Positions 1 to 8,102 of a stretch of DNA of 13,483 nt are shown here, piece after piece. Positions within the stretch are counted from its first letter, which is position 1, and every line of letters begins with the position of its first letter. Under the pieces are notes generated by a model. That model worked only from the letters and a program-made list of their open reading frames with translations, was not told the DNA's origin and did not search any database. The position numbers and the translations under genes are program-made. Source of the stretch: Physocladia obscura (taxonomy: Eukaryota; Chytridiomycota; Chytridiomycetes; Chytridiales; Chytriomycetaceae); NCBI GenBank assembly GCA_027596945.1, contig JADGJH010000883.1:1-13483 (forward strand), written 5' to 3'.

Positions 1-247
1 CAGGAGTTCCTGGTTGTTCTGCTATGTCATCACCTTCATTATCTCTCGATTCATCAATTGCATTTGACCTCAAACACATCAAATGTGCTAATGGCTTCGG
101 TTTGGTTTCTTTTCTTTTTGGTTGAGTTTGTTCGTCGTCCCTTTCATTGTTATCGTCATCACTGCCTCCTGCTGTCCTGTTCTGACCATACTCCTCATCA
201 TCTGAGTCTGTGATAATCCTGCGTCGCGCCAGTCTGCTTGATGACAT
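1..247 (-). CDS. N-terminus of an acidic, probably nuclear protein (runs off the left edge)
   Basis: Reading from the ATG at 247-245 on the minus strand, the frame is open for 82 codons and leaves the window without a stop. The start reads MSSSRLARRRIITDSDDEEY. A basic RLARRR patch is followed by acidic, Asp/Ser/Glu-rich stretches and then a basic KRKETKPKP patch. This is a disordered, phospho-site-rich N-terminus of the kind common in chromatin and replication proteins; no domain is visible. It does not resemble the element genes and is richer in GC than they are, so I take it as host sequence. The 11-nt repeats lie just upstream. The gene could also have further 5' exons. The family is not recognised. 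Confidence 0.5.
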   Translation of the reverse strand, partial: MSSSRLARRRIITDSDDEEYGQNRTAGGSDDDNNERDDEQTQPKRKETKPKPLAHLMCLRSNAIDESRDNEGDDIAEQPGTP

Positions 248-573
248 CGTGTATTTGCGTGGTATGGCGCTGATGGTACGGCAAATGGTACGACTTTGGT
301 ACGACTTTGGTACGGCAATATGGTAGCTTCAATAAATACAAATTGAGATATTGCATAAACTCTGTTTGAATTCCCTTTCCAGTAACTCCTGGTTTTACAA
401 GCAAGGTGTTTAAACAAAATTAAAGACCTTGTTTCTCAAATCCTCTGCCATTCTTATTCTTGCCATATAAAAAGTTTTGGTGACTATGATTAAATAACTC
501 TCGATAGTTTCCACTAAACTTATTCAAAAAGAAAATAAACAAAAACTTAATTTCTTCTTTTATACTACTAAAC
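248..573. other. Divergent intergenic region between the acidic-protein gene and the polymerase N-terminus
   Basis: No gene is supported here. It separates the minus-strand ATG at 247 from the plus-strand ATG at 574, so it should hold both promoters. The part nearest 247 contains the GGTACG repeats; the part nearest 574 is AT-rich. The host/element junction probably lies in this interval, but no terminal inverted repeat was seen. Confidence 0.4.
274..320. repeat. Short tandem repeat, unit TGGTACGACTT
   Basis: Four adjacent units of 11-13 nt: TGGTACGGCAAA (274-285), TGGTACGACTT (286-296), TGGTACGACTT (297-307) and TGGTACGGCAATA (308-320). The two middle units are identical. It sits 27 nt upstream of the minus-strand ATG at 247. 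Confidence 0.8.
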
Positions 574-1202
574 ATGTTCTCATTGGAAAATGTATGTCCT
601 TTCTACCAAAGTATACAGCTATTTGAACTAAATAATTATGCCTTAACTTACAAAGGGCTGTTTTTCCCTTCTAAGAAAAAAAGTAGAACTGTTTTAAACC
701 AAATCAAGCTTCCTCAGAATGAAAAGGAACATAAGATGTTGCAAACACATATTGCAAATCTCATTTGGAACAATAAAGCAACAATTATTGGAAACTATAT
801 TTTAAAGTTGGACAACATATTCATCAAGAAAACTGACAAGACAATGAAGCAACTTCAAAATGGGGGCATGGAAGTTGTTTTCAATGTTTTGAAAAGAAGA
901 AGGCCAATTTCACCTGAACCATCAAGAAAGGAGCAACAAATGGACATTTTATCAAAGAGAAAGAGACCCAATATTCCATTTGATTCTCAAAAAAAAAGAC
1001 ACATTGATTATACATTGTATTATCTTCCAACTCTCTTCTCACAGAGAGTTATTGTGATGTATGAATTCAAGTATGTGATTCATTATGAAGATTACAATTA
1101 TAAAGACAGCAAAACAGGCATTATTTAAGATATTCCTGACCATTTGATTGAACAACACCTTGACACTCTGACAAAAAAGTATGCTCAGAGGCAGCTCTTA
1201 CA
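574..1202 (+). pseudogene. N-terminal part of the element replicase (PolB-helicase-HNH), separated from the rest by an inversion
   Basis: An open frame runs from ATG 574 to a TAA at 1126-1128 and continues in the same frame for another 25 codons to the inversion breakpoint. Alone it has no recognisable domain: about 184 residues, Lys-rich, with KRRRPISPEP and KRKRPN patches near residues 107 and 128 that could be nuclear localisation signals. I assign it to the polymerase because reversing 1203-5640 places the upstream end of the polymerase (CDILEIDYTTQ frame, about 5635) directly after YAQRQLLQ at 1200, within one base of the same frame. The matching split of the small protein at the same breakpoints supports this. 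The AT-rich stretch 480-573 would be its promoter. It could instead be an independent element gene. Confidence 0.6.
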
Positions 1203-1242
1203 GATTAGATGAACAGTTCATGTGTACAGATGTCTCCGATAT
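1203..1242 (-). pseudogene. N-terminal fragment of the small acidic-tailed protein, copy 1
   Basis: Minus-strand codons from 1242 read ISETSVHMNCSSNL and then break at the inversion junction. Copy 2 begins MSETTILMQCASKL at 9582: 7 of 14 residues are identical, and about 26 of 42 bases. In both copies this start lies 60-80 nt downstream of the RING gene stop, in the same orientation. The start codon has changed from ATG to ATA. The rest of the gene is at 5647-5791 on the other strand. Confidence 0.7.
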
Positions 1243-1311
1243 TGTTCCATTTGAAATAGTCTTTATCATTGTAATGATGATTGTTGTCGGGAGTTTAGTC
1301 AGTGACATTGG

Positions 1312-1851
1312 TCAAACAACCCACTTGCAGCATTGATTCTTGTAAACCAGCACAACTGCCTCGTGTGTTGTAAGTACTCCATCTGTTGGTCTGTCACTCA
1401 AATCCAGCTTGAAGAGTTGCTTCTCTAAATCCCATCCACTCAATTCTATCTGTGACATATTTCTTGGTCTTACATCTTGTTTCAAAGTGACTCTGCATAG
1501 CCTTTCTTGAAATACCTTATGTTGACACATGAAGCACTTGTGTTTCCTGTAGTCACAGTCTTGAATGTGTTCCTCAAGATTCCATTTCAATACTCTGAAC
1601 TTGCAGTTTTTGTTAGTACATGATTCTAAAAAGGGTGTCAATGAAACTTGCAGTTGTTTATTATGAAACAGCGATTCAGTCTTACATTGGGGGCACTTTT
1701 GACCTAATCGATGGCAGAACTTGATGCAAACAAAGTGTAGATTTGACCCATTTGCACATTGAATAATGGGGAAATTGACGTTTTCAAGGCAAACACAGCA
1801 GGTCAAGTCTGATTGTTTTACGTTCATTGAGTAGTTTACTATTGATTCCAT
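1312..1851 (-). CDS. SIAH/TRAF-like RING and zinc-finger protein (E3 ubiquitin ligase-like), copy 1
   Basis: From ATG 1851 the frame gives 179 residues; an in-frame extension upstream to 1992 is not in the homologue at 10211, so I reject it. RING ligands are C18-x2-C21, C32, H39, C42, C46, C53-x2-C56. A TRAF/SIAH-type finger follows, C78-x4-C83-x11-H95-x3-C99, then a C106-x2-C109 pair. The His/Cys half of the last finger, present in copy 2, is missing. The C42/C46 spacing (x3 rather than x2) and two extra residues before H39 also depart from copy 2, so the RING may not fold. The family (seven in absentia, TRAF) transfers ubiquitin to bound targets; a viral or transposon version would redirect host proteins. 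It lies upstream of the small-protein fragment and inside the inverted segment. Confidence 0.75.
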   Translation of the reverse strand: MESIVNYSMNVKQSDLTCCVCLENVNFPIIQCANGSNLHFVCIKFCHRLGQKCPQCKTESLFHNKQLQVSLTPFLESCTNKNCKFRVLKWNLEEHIQDCDYRKHKCFMCQHKVFQERLCRVTLKQDVRPRNMSQIELSGWDLEKQLFKLDLSDRPTDGVLTTHEAVVLVYKNQCCKWVV

Positions 1852-2626
1852 TTTATAAATATTTGAAAAAATCCAAGAATATGGACAAAAAGTTTGTTTA
1901 CTTGGAACCCCTTGCCATTTGTCCCCTGTTTCAGTGATATTGTGTATTGTATTTTGCTTTCCATTTGACTGTTGTGTTATAATGTATGTCAATAAAATAA
2001 GTTTGTGGAATTGAATGTACAGTTACATACAGAGAATGAATGGTTGGCTGTGGGTTTGGCAATTGTGCAGTTGTGACGTGGGAGACCAAAAGACACTGTA
2101 CCCCCTGGTCAAATTTGGGCTTGAAAAATAAGACCAACCCTTGATGCCTCCTCTGCCACTTCCCCAGAGCATTCTAGATACTCTCTTTGTGGTTAGTTGA
2201 TTGTTGTATACCGAGTGTTTGTACGACAGTGTCACAGTTGGTGTGGCAAGTGGAGGTTGTGTGGCGACTTGGCAAGAAAAAATTGTTTCATTGATGAAGC
2301 TTGGTTATCTGAAAATGGGTATATAAGGAGGCATTCCCCTCCCAAATTTCTTCTTTTGTCTCCTACACCGGAAGCATATTGTAACGGCATACTTCCAAGG
2401 GTGTCACTGCTTAGTAACTCTAAGAGCGTGTACAATGTTTCCAGTCTGACAAGGTTAATCGGCTTTGGGTGTAATATGGCAGTATTGTGGCAGAGGGTTC
2501 ACATTCAAACGAGTCACCCTTCCTCATCTTTACCCCCAACTTTCACTTGTAACTGGCTGGTCTGGCAAACTGTGATTATGTTTTTGGTGAAAGGTAAGAA
2601 ATATAATTGTTGTAATTCATTCCTTT
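1852..2626. other. No supported gene between the RING gene and the replicase 3' end
   Basis: About 775 nt, less AT-rich than the neighbouring element genes. A plus-strand frame at 2197-2640 is open for 147 codons, but it overlaps the intact HNH C-terminus on the other strand and contains no recognisable motif. A TATA-like GGGTATATAAGG lies near 2316-2327 (plus). With the inversion reversed this is the spacer between replicase and RING gene. It is longer than other spacers in the element, so it could contain an unrecognised insertion. Confidence 0.35.
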
Positions 2627-5600
2627 TTATGGTTTTGTAATTCTCTGTCCCAATTTGTTATTCTCTTTCCGAGAAATCAGTTGCAGGTTCCAATAGGCAT
2701 TAATGTTTTTGAAGTCTTCATCAGTGGTATGCTGGCATCTTGGCCTGATGTGGTCTATCTCATATCCTCTTGGTACCACCCATCAGGAATAACAAGACGC
2801 TCTAACAACTCTTGTCTCTTTACAAAAGTATGTTTCAAACTAAGCTCATCAGAACAGCCCTTTTGAATAATGTAGTAGATTACTCAAACAGCCTCAATTC
2901 TCTTTTGTTTGAGTTCATCCTTCATGTCTCGCTCTCTCTTCTTTCTTTGTTTCATTCTCTCAAAATCAGTCTCTTTGTCACTGTGTGCTTTACCCCATTG
3001 TCAATTACATTAATGATTCTTTTTTAGTGGTCCAACTTATTGCTGTGTATTGCATGTCCTTCTTCATTTGACTCCATTCATGGATTGTGAATGGCTCTTT
3101 TATTGAATCACCCTGAACTCAATGGACTGTCGAACAATAGTTGACTAGAAATACAACCAAAATTGTTCTACAGTAATCTCAATCTTTTCCTTGGTCACTG
3201 TATCTTCCAGCAACAAAAGTGGCTCAATCTTTTTGACTACAAATGTTGCACTATTGACAAGTCCAAGTTTCTTGTAGTTTCTATTTGAAATCACTGGAGT
3301 GCCGACCATCAATAGAACATCTTGTGAATTTGGGTCATCTTTATTTGCTTCAATTCTAATCATTTTCTTCTTCTTTAGTTTATTTCTCTGCATCATGATT
3401 TCATTGATTTGTTTTCTCTTGCTATGAGTGTACACTAAATTTACTCAAGTAAACAAGTGCTTATTGTCAAAGTCACTTGGATTCAATGTGTGCACAATGT
3501 CAAATAGCACTGTCACTGAGTTGTCTGAATGATGATTAATCAAGAGCTCTGTTATACTGTAATCAACCAGTTCCTTTAAAGCCATTGTAGTAAGGTGATT
3601 GTATTTTCCATTGTTTTTCTCTACTCCTCCCAACTGTTTATAGCGCTAACTAATACAAACTTGACTTTCGTTTGTAGTTTCAAATAATAAAAGATTTCAT
3701 AAATCGCTGCTCTCAACATGCCAACTTCATCAATGAAAATATACTGATATCTGCTGGCTGCCTTTACTGCTTTAAGTTACACTTGTCATTGTTATCAATA
3801 TGAAAGAAATGGTGAACTGTCTGACCATTTATCAATCTCGCAGCCTTGTTTGTACTTGCTAATAGTACAAACAAACCAGGCTCCAGTTCTTTAATGGTTT
3901 CTCTGACTTTGGTTGATTTCCCCGTACCTGCCACTCCAGTTAATAGTCAACATCCTACTCTATTTTCTGTTGGAATTCAGTCTTTATTCTCAAGTTGAAA
4001 GCCATATGTACTCTTGAATGGCTCAGATACTTTGTACTCTTTTGGCAATGATTCTAAACAATAATTACCAATACCTGCTTTACACTTGACATCATTGCCA
4101 TCCTCAGCTATCACGAAATCAGTCTTCAATCAAACTGTTCGTCCACCCATCTTCATTGCTGGTTGATGCAACATCATATTACCATTATCAATAACTTGCT
4201 AGTATATTGGAATTGTATTGAAATGCTTAAGAGAATCATTTTTAATTGAAATATGGTACAGCTTTGGTTCCTGTGAGATGCATGAATACACTGCATTCTC
4301 ATTTGAGAAAAAGTATCAAACTGCATCATTCATACTCATTGTAAATCTATCTGTCTGCTTTTTATCACTTCTTTTATTCAAACATCCTACAAAACAGTTA
4401 ATCATCAGCTTTGCATTATCGCCGCTCTTGTCGTATATTCTCTTTACAAAATCATTGAAGTAGTCTGCTTTGAGTGTCTTACTTGGGATAATTTCATATA
4501 CAATCTTGAGTGGCACTCCAATCATTTGACAATATCAGAGTATGGGTGCTGAATACCAACGAGTGCCTCTTAGTGGAAATGTGTTCTCAGTTTCAAGGTA
4601 ATAGAATCCAGTTCTCAATTTACCAGAGTACAGTTTGACTTCATCAAAAATGCTAAACACAGACCAAGGCATTTCATTCTTAATTGTCAAACATGCTGTA
4701 TGGCATTTTTGAATATCGAAACTCTTTAAATTAGCCAAATTTGATGGTTCATAAAATGTATCGACAATCGCTCCCTTGACACAGTTAAAGAATACTGATT
4801 GAGTCACTTGATTGAATGTGCTCTCTATTACATCATCACCCTTGTATATTTGGAATGCCTCTAAGACAAGACTAATGAGGTTTTGGTTTCTAAATGGAAT
4901 TGTTAAGGCCTTGGATACAAGTAAAGACTCTTGATATGCTTGTTGACTTCACTAATGACATTGTTCTTGTATTCAATTCAAACTATATGCCCCCTGTTGC
5001 ATCATGCCTTATATACAGTTTGTTCAGTCTGTGCCAAATATACCACCAAATCTGAAAGGTCTTCTCTATTCATATAAAAAACATAACAGTTTTCAAGTTG
5101 ACCAAGAGTTTCATAGGGAGCATTTAATAGAATTTTGATTGTTCTGTATTCATCTGCTTCTCCTTTTTAAAGACTCTTTGATTATTGGTGCCCTTTGTCC
5201 TCTCAGAGGCAACAATATTCCTTCTAAGCTGTTCTTCTAATACAGGATACATGTGATTGTTGGCAACAATGTAAATCAGGCAAGGGACATAGTGATTTCT
5301 GACCTTGGGAATGTGTTGGTAGAAAATTTCAAACTCCAAGTCCATCGCATACAAGCTAATGCTGTACTTTTCACAGAATCGGACTACTTGATTTGTTGTT
5401 ACACCAGTATCAATCTCACCTTCTTCAAAGATACCTTTTAGGCCATCAAAAGTTACTCCTTTAATGTGTTTTGAATATGTGGTTATTAAATGTTGATAAA
5501 CACAAATGTTTTCATTGGTAACGTTTGGTTCAAGATTTAAATGGTGGTAGTTTAAAACAGTCCCAAACATTCTCTGTCCTAATAAAGTTATTGATGTGGA

Positions 5601-5640
5601 ATTGGTTGAGTAGTATAATCAATTTCTAAAATATCACAGT
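2627..5640 (-). pseudogene. Degraded replicase: family-B DNA polymerase, SF1 helicase and HNH nuclease domain
   Basis: Order on the minus strand: an N-terminal PolB region with TTNQVVRFCEKYSISLYAMD (about 5400-5340) and NNHMYPV (about 5260-5238). Palm motif A follows as SFDIQKCHT (about 4724-4697), then GTRWYSAPIL, motif B KLMINCFVG (4411-4385) and motif C as LKTD (4129-4118). The SF1 helicase has Walker A GVAGTGKST (3937-3911), STNKAARLINGQTVHHFF, Walker B IFIDEVGM (3740-3717), then VGTPVISNRNY, NYCSTVH/VQGDSI (about 3135-3105) and YTAIS (about 3050). It ends with an HNH domain: GYEIDHIRPR (DH at 2755-2750), WNLQLI and ENNKLG, stop TAA 2629-2627. About ten in-frame TGA codons (5002, 4978, 4535, 4316, 4130, 3977, 3947, 3445, 3119, 2884) and a TAG (4199) interrupt it, with frameshifts near 5580, 5130, 4920, 3780, 3640, 3140 and 2770. 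Joined to 574-1202 it would encode about 1,200 residues. It probably replicated the element. Whether HNH was fused or a separate downstream gene is uncertain; no start codon separates them clearly. Confidence 0.85.
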
Positions 5641-5646
5641 TGTAAG

Positions 5647-5791
5647 GCCAGCGTTTATGGAATTGGAGACCTGTGATGCTGTATACGTAAACACAAGACA
5701 AAACAGTCAAGGAAACAAAAACTTTTTGGGGCACATGTTTGCTCAGGATAGAGCACCACTGCCGAAATTTTCAGATTCAGAGAATGATTAA
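5647..5791 (+). pseudogene. C-terminal fragment of the small acidic-tailed protein, copy 1
   Basis: The plus-strand frame ending at TAA 5789-5791 reads MELETCDAVYVNT near 5657 and finishes KFSDSEND. Copy 2 (9370-9582) has LELEESDSIFANT and AFSDSEND at the same places, so the two are homologous; copy 1 is a few residues shorter in the middle. The N-terminal third is not here but at 1242-1203 on the minus strand, beyond the inversion. The gene is convergent with the coiled-coil gene, and the stop codons overlap in TTAA exactly as in copy 2. Confidence 0.75.
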
Positions 5792-6405
5792 CGTCTCTTT
5801 ATTTCAACAATCTTTTCATCATCAATTTCCTTCTTCAAGTGATAAAAGAGTCAATTCTAGATGGCTGGCTGGTTATGATGGAGTTCTTTGCAGAGGTTTG
5901 AGTCACCTTTCATCAAGTCTTGTTTGATTCTCTGAATCCTCTTTTTATTGTCACTGCTGTTCTTCTTTCTCAGATAATAGACAAGTGCCTTATCAACATA
6001 GAACAATTCAGAATCAGTCTCAAAGTATTCATTTCCATTCATTAATTGTTTTATTTTATCCAGTAATGAATCTTTATTTCAATCACAGACAGCTTCTCGA
6101 AATCACTCTCATTCAATTCAGACTGTAATTGTTTGACAGTCTCTTCTAATTCAACAATTTGCTCCTTCATTGATTGATTTATGTTGGCTCTCGTTGGGTT
6201 GACCATTTTCATCCATTTATCACATCAATGTCAATTGCCTGATTTGAACCAAAATATGGTACACCCACTTTTGATAAAGTGGTATTGATTTTACGTTCTT
6301 GTACTTCATAATGGTGCTCATTTCGGGGTCTTTGTAAATTGTTCCAATAGGAAGGGTCTTCAAGAACTTATTTTGTACAGTTGTGGATGGAATTGTAACA
6401 GTCAT
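5788..6405 (-). pseudogene. Coiled-coil protein of the element, copy 1 (frameshifted)
   Basis: The start is ATG 6405, reading MTVTIPSTTVQNKFLKTLPI; copy 2 at 8738 begins MTITIPLTTVRNQFLKTLAI. After DP at about 6330 one base is missing relative to copy 2. About 4 nt are missing near 6226 and one more near 6080. The glutamate/leucine-rich coiled coil continues as MKEQIVELEETVKQL (about 6170-6125) and, in the next frame, NGNEYFETDSELFYVDKALV (6039-5980). Near the 3' end, codons equivalent to two Gln codons of copy 2 are TAG and TGA. The function is unknown. The conserved basic C-terminus (IKRR) and coiled coil suggest a DNA- or protein-binding structural role. Its 5' region faces the PKA-R gene. 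Confidence 0.8.
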
Positions 6406-6985
6406 AGTTTTATTAGTTATAAAAGAAAATAATTTTACATATATATTGTTCAATTATAATTAATTACGAGTTAAAATGGTCATTGACCTTTTGAATCTAT
6501 TTTGAATCTATTTTTAGTTAAAGAAATGAGCTTTTTTCTTCAAACACACACAATACTCTCATCCAAAAGGTGGAGAGTTTCACTAACATAAATCACACTG
6601 TACATCACTGACTCCCAGTGAACAATCCCACAGCAATCAAAGTTGAGTTGATTTGTCACTTGCCGCAGTACAATCTCAATCAATTCAAAATTTTATTGGA
6701 GACGCTCCACAGAAAAGTGTGTGTGGGCGTTGTAGTAGGGGTCAAATTAAAAATTTCGGTCCTAATTTAAGTGTAGTGTGAAATTATCAAAAAACAAGTT
6801 TTTCGTATTATAACCTGAAAATGAATTTAGCTGAGAGTGCATGAAAGAAAAATGGTATTATACGTTGTTTTGCAGCCCATTGACGGGGTTGTGTTATTCA
6901 ACGTGCGGAATTACAACAATTAGCTCTAAATACATACTTTACGTTTCATCTTGAAAATCGCATTTGACAATTTCACAAATCAGCA
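6406..6985. other. Intergenic region between copy 1 and the PKA-R open frame
   Basis: The left half is element-like AT-rich DNA. An AGTGAAACTCTCCACC stretch (minus strand, about 6585-6570) resembles the CAGTGAGACTCTCACT core of the copy 2 promoter repeats. The right half (about 6700-6985) should be the host 5' region of PKA-R. A TTGTTTTGCAG (about 6865-6875) would serve as a splice acceptor. A short open stretch at 6884-6964 resembles the docking helix of PKA-R (see findings). Confidence 0.45.
6489..6510. repeat. Perfect tandem duplication of TTTTGAATCTA
   Basis: Two identical 11-nt units at 6489-6499 and 6500-6510, followed by TTTTTAG. It lies in the leader of the copy 1 coiled-coil gene or just beyond the element edge. 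Confidence 0.85.
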
Positions 6986-8102
6986 ATGCTCAGTTGCTGT
7001 CATGCCCGACCGAAAGCTGCTAATAAAAAAATTTCTGACGAGCCGCAAACAGCGCCCGCAATATCTTCAAATACAGAAACTTCAACAATAAGAAACTACA
7101 CTATCGCTGAATCAGAGGATGATCTTGAACTTAAATCTACTGCCCCTGTTCCAATCCATAACCGTAATCGCCGAACTTCTGTATCTGCAGAGTCAATGTC
7201 TCCAACTGCTTTATCTACACCTTTTAAGCCTGTTGTGATCCCGAAATCAGATTCGCAAAAAGAAAGAATTTACGCGTCTGTGAAATCTAACATATTATTT
7301 ACATCCTGCGACGAAGAACAGCTAAAAACCGTGGTTGACGCGATGACAGAAAAGTCTGTTGCTGCTGGCGACGAAATTATTAAGCAGGGTGGCGTCGGAG
7401 ATTATTTTTATGTTGTGGAAAGGGGAGAGTTGGATGTGTTTGTTTCAAAATCTGGGGAAGAACCAATCAAAGTGTATCAATATTCTTCTGGTGGTAGTTT
7501 CGGTGAACTTGCTCTAATGTATAACGCACCCAGAGCAGCTACTGTGATTGCAAAAACCGAAGGTGTTTTATGGGCACTTGATCGTGTGACTTTTCGCATG
7601 ATTTTGATGGACACTACATCGAAAAAGAGAAGAATGTATGAAGGGTTCTTGGAGGAACTGTCACTTCTTTCATCCTTGGAAGCATATGAACGTGCAAAAA
7701 TCGCTGATACTTTAGAATCTCAAATATTCAGCAATGGGCAAGTTGTTATCAAACAAGGCGATATCGGAGATCGTTTTTATATAATTGAAAGTGGCGAAGC
7801 ATCAGTGACAAAAAATATAGATGGAGTTGAGAGTCAATTTCCGAGTTTAAAGAGGGGGGATTATTTTGGAGGTATGCTTATTGCATAAATGTTGAATCAA
7901 TTGTTCAGTAAATTGGAAACATTAAACAGAACTGGCTTTACTGAATGATCTCCCTCGACAAGCCACAATTTCCGCAATTGGGCGTCTTAAAGTTGCTTCG
8001 ATGGAAAAAGCGGCATTCGTTCGTCTTCTCGGTCCAGTTGTTGACATAATTAAAAGAAATATGGCAGATTACGAAAAAATCAAGAGCTTGGAGCAGATTT
8101 GA
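6986..8102 (+). CDS. cAMP-dependent protein kinase regulatory subunit (fungal type), one 58-nt intron
   Basis: It binds and inhibits the PKA catalytic subunit and releases it when cAMP binds. From ATG 6986 the spliced product is 352 residues. The inhibitor/autophosphorylation site is RRTSVSAES (residues 62-70). Cyclic-nucleotide domain A spans about 100-215, with cassette [15 protein letters not shown] (172-186). Domain B spans about 222-345, with [15 protein letters not shown] formed across the splice junction. The exon ends at 7871, the intron is 7872-7929 (GTATGC...AACAG), and the stop is TGA 8100-8102. Splicing rebuilds the cAMP-binding Glu of FGE; unspliced, the frame ends at 7888. Fungal R subunits usually have an N-terminal docking/dimerisation region, absent from this start; it may lie in 5' exons or in the stretch 6884-6964. 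The gene is flanked on both sides by element remnants. The family call is near certain; the 5' end is not. Confidence 0.93.
7872..7929 (+). other. PKA-R intron
   Basis: The donor is GAG|GTATGC and the acceptor ATTAAACAG|AAC. Removal joins G and AA into the Glu codon of the second FGELALL cassette and keeps the downstream frame open to TGA 8100. The 58-nt length fits short fungal introns. Confidence 0.9.

Larger units (their letters stand above)
1203..5640. other. 4.44-kb inverted segment within copy 1, bounded by CTTACA / TGTAAG
   Basis: The plus strand has CTTACA at 1197-1202 and its reverse complement TGTAAG at 5641-5646. Both junctions split a gene. The small protein of copy 2 (9370-9582) matches 1242-1203 (minus) for its first 14 codons and 5647-5791 (plus) for its last 40 or so. 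The polymerase is likewise divided between 574-1202 (plus) and 5640-2627 (minus). Turning the segment round restores both gene orders and gives the order RING > small protein > convergent coiled-coil seen in copy 2. The 6-bp inverted microhomology fits a recombination or repair origin. A mis-assembly would look the same. Confidence 0.8.
574..6405. mobile_element. Virus-like (Polinton/Maverick-like) element remnant, copy 1
   Basis: This block carries a family-B DNA polymerase-SF1 helicase-HNH replicase, a SIAH-like RING protein, a small acidic-tailed protein and a coiled-coil protein. The last three recur, diverged, at 8738-10211. No host-type genes interrupt the block. The boundaries are those of the outermost recognisable genes; no terminal repeats or target-site duplication were found. 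The interior 1203-5640 is inverted relative to its flanks. Assignment to Polinton-like elements rests on the PolB type and on the integrase of the related remnant at the right edge, and is an inference. Confidence 0.7.

Noticed and set aside
1852..1992. Upstream extension of the copy 1 RING frame to 1992
   Set aside because: Copy 2 starts at the equivalent of 1851, and the extension has no counterpart.
2197..2640. 147-codon plus-strand frame, with a stretch (FIDEAWLSENGYIRR) faintly like a transposase DDE region
   Set aside because: No second catalytic motif, odd composition, and overlap with the well-supported HNH C-terminus on the other strand.
2627..5640. Reassigned genetic code (TGA as sense) in the element
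   Set aside because: TGG is used normally, the frame also has frameshifts, other element genes lack internal TGA, and the host gene ends at TGA; mutational bias is simpler, though not excluded.
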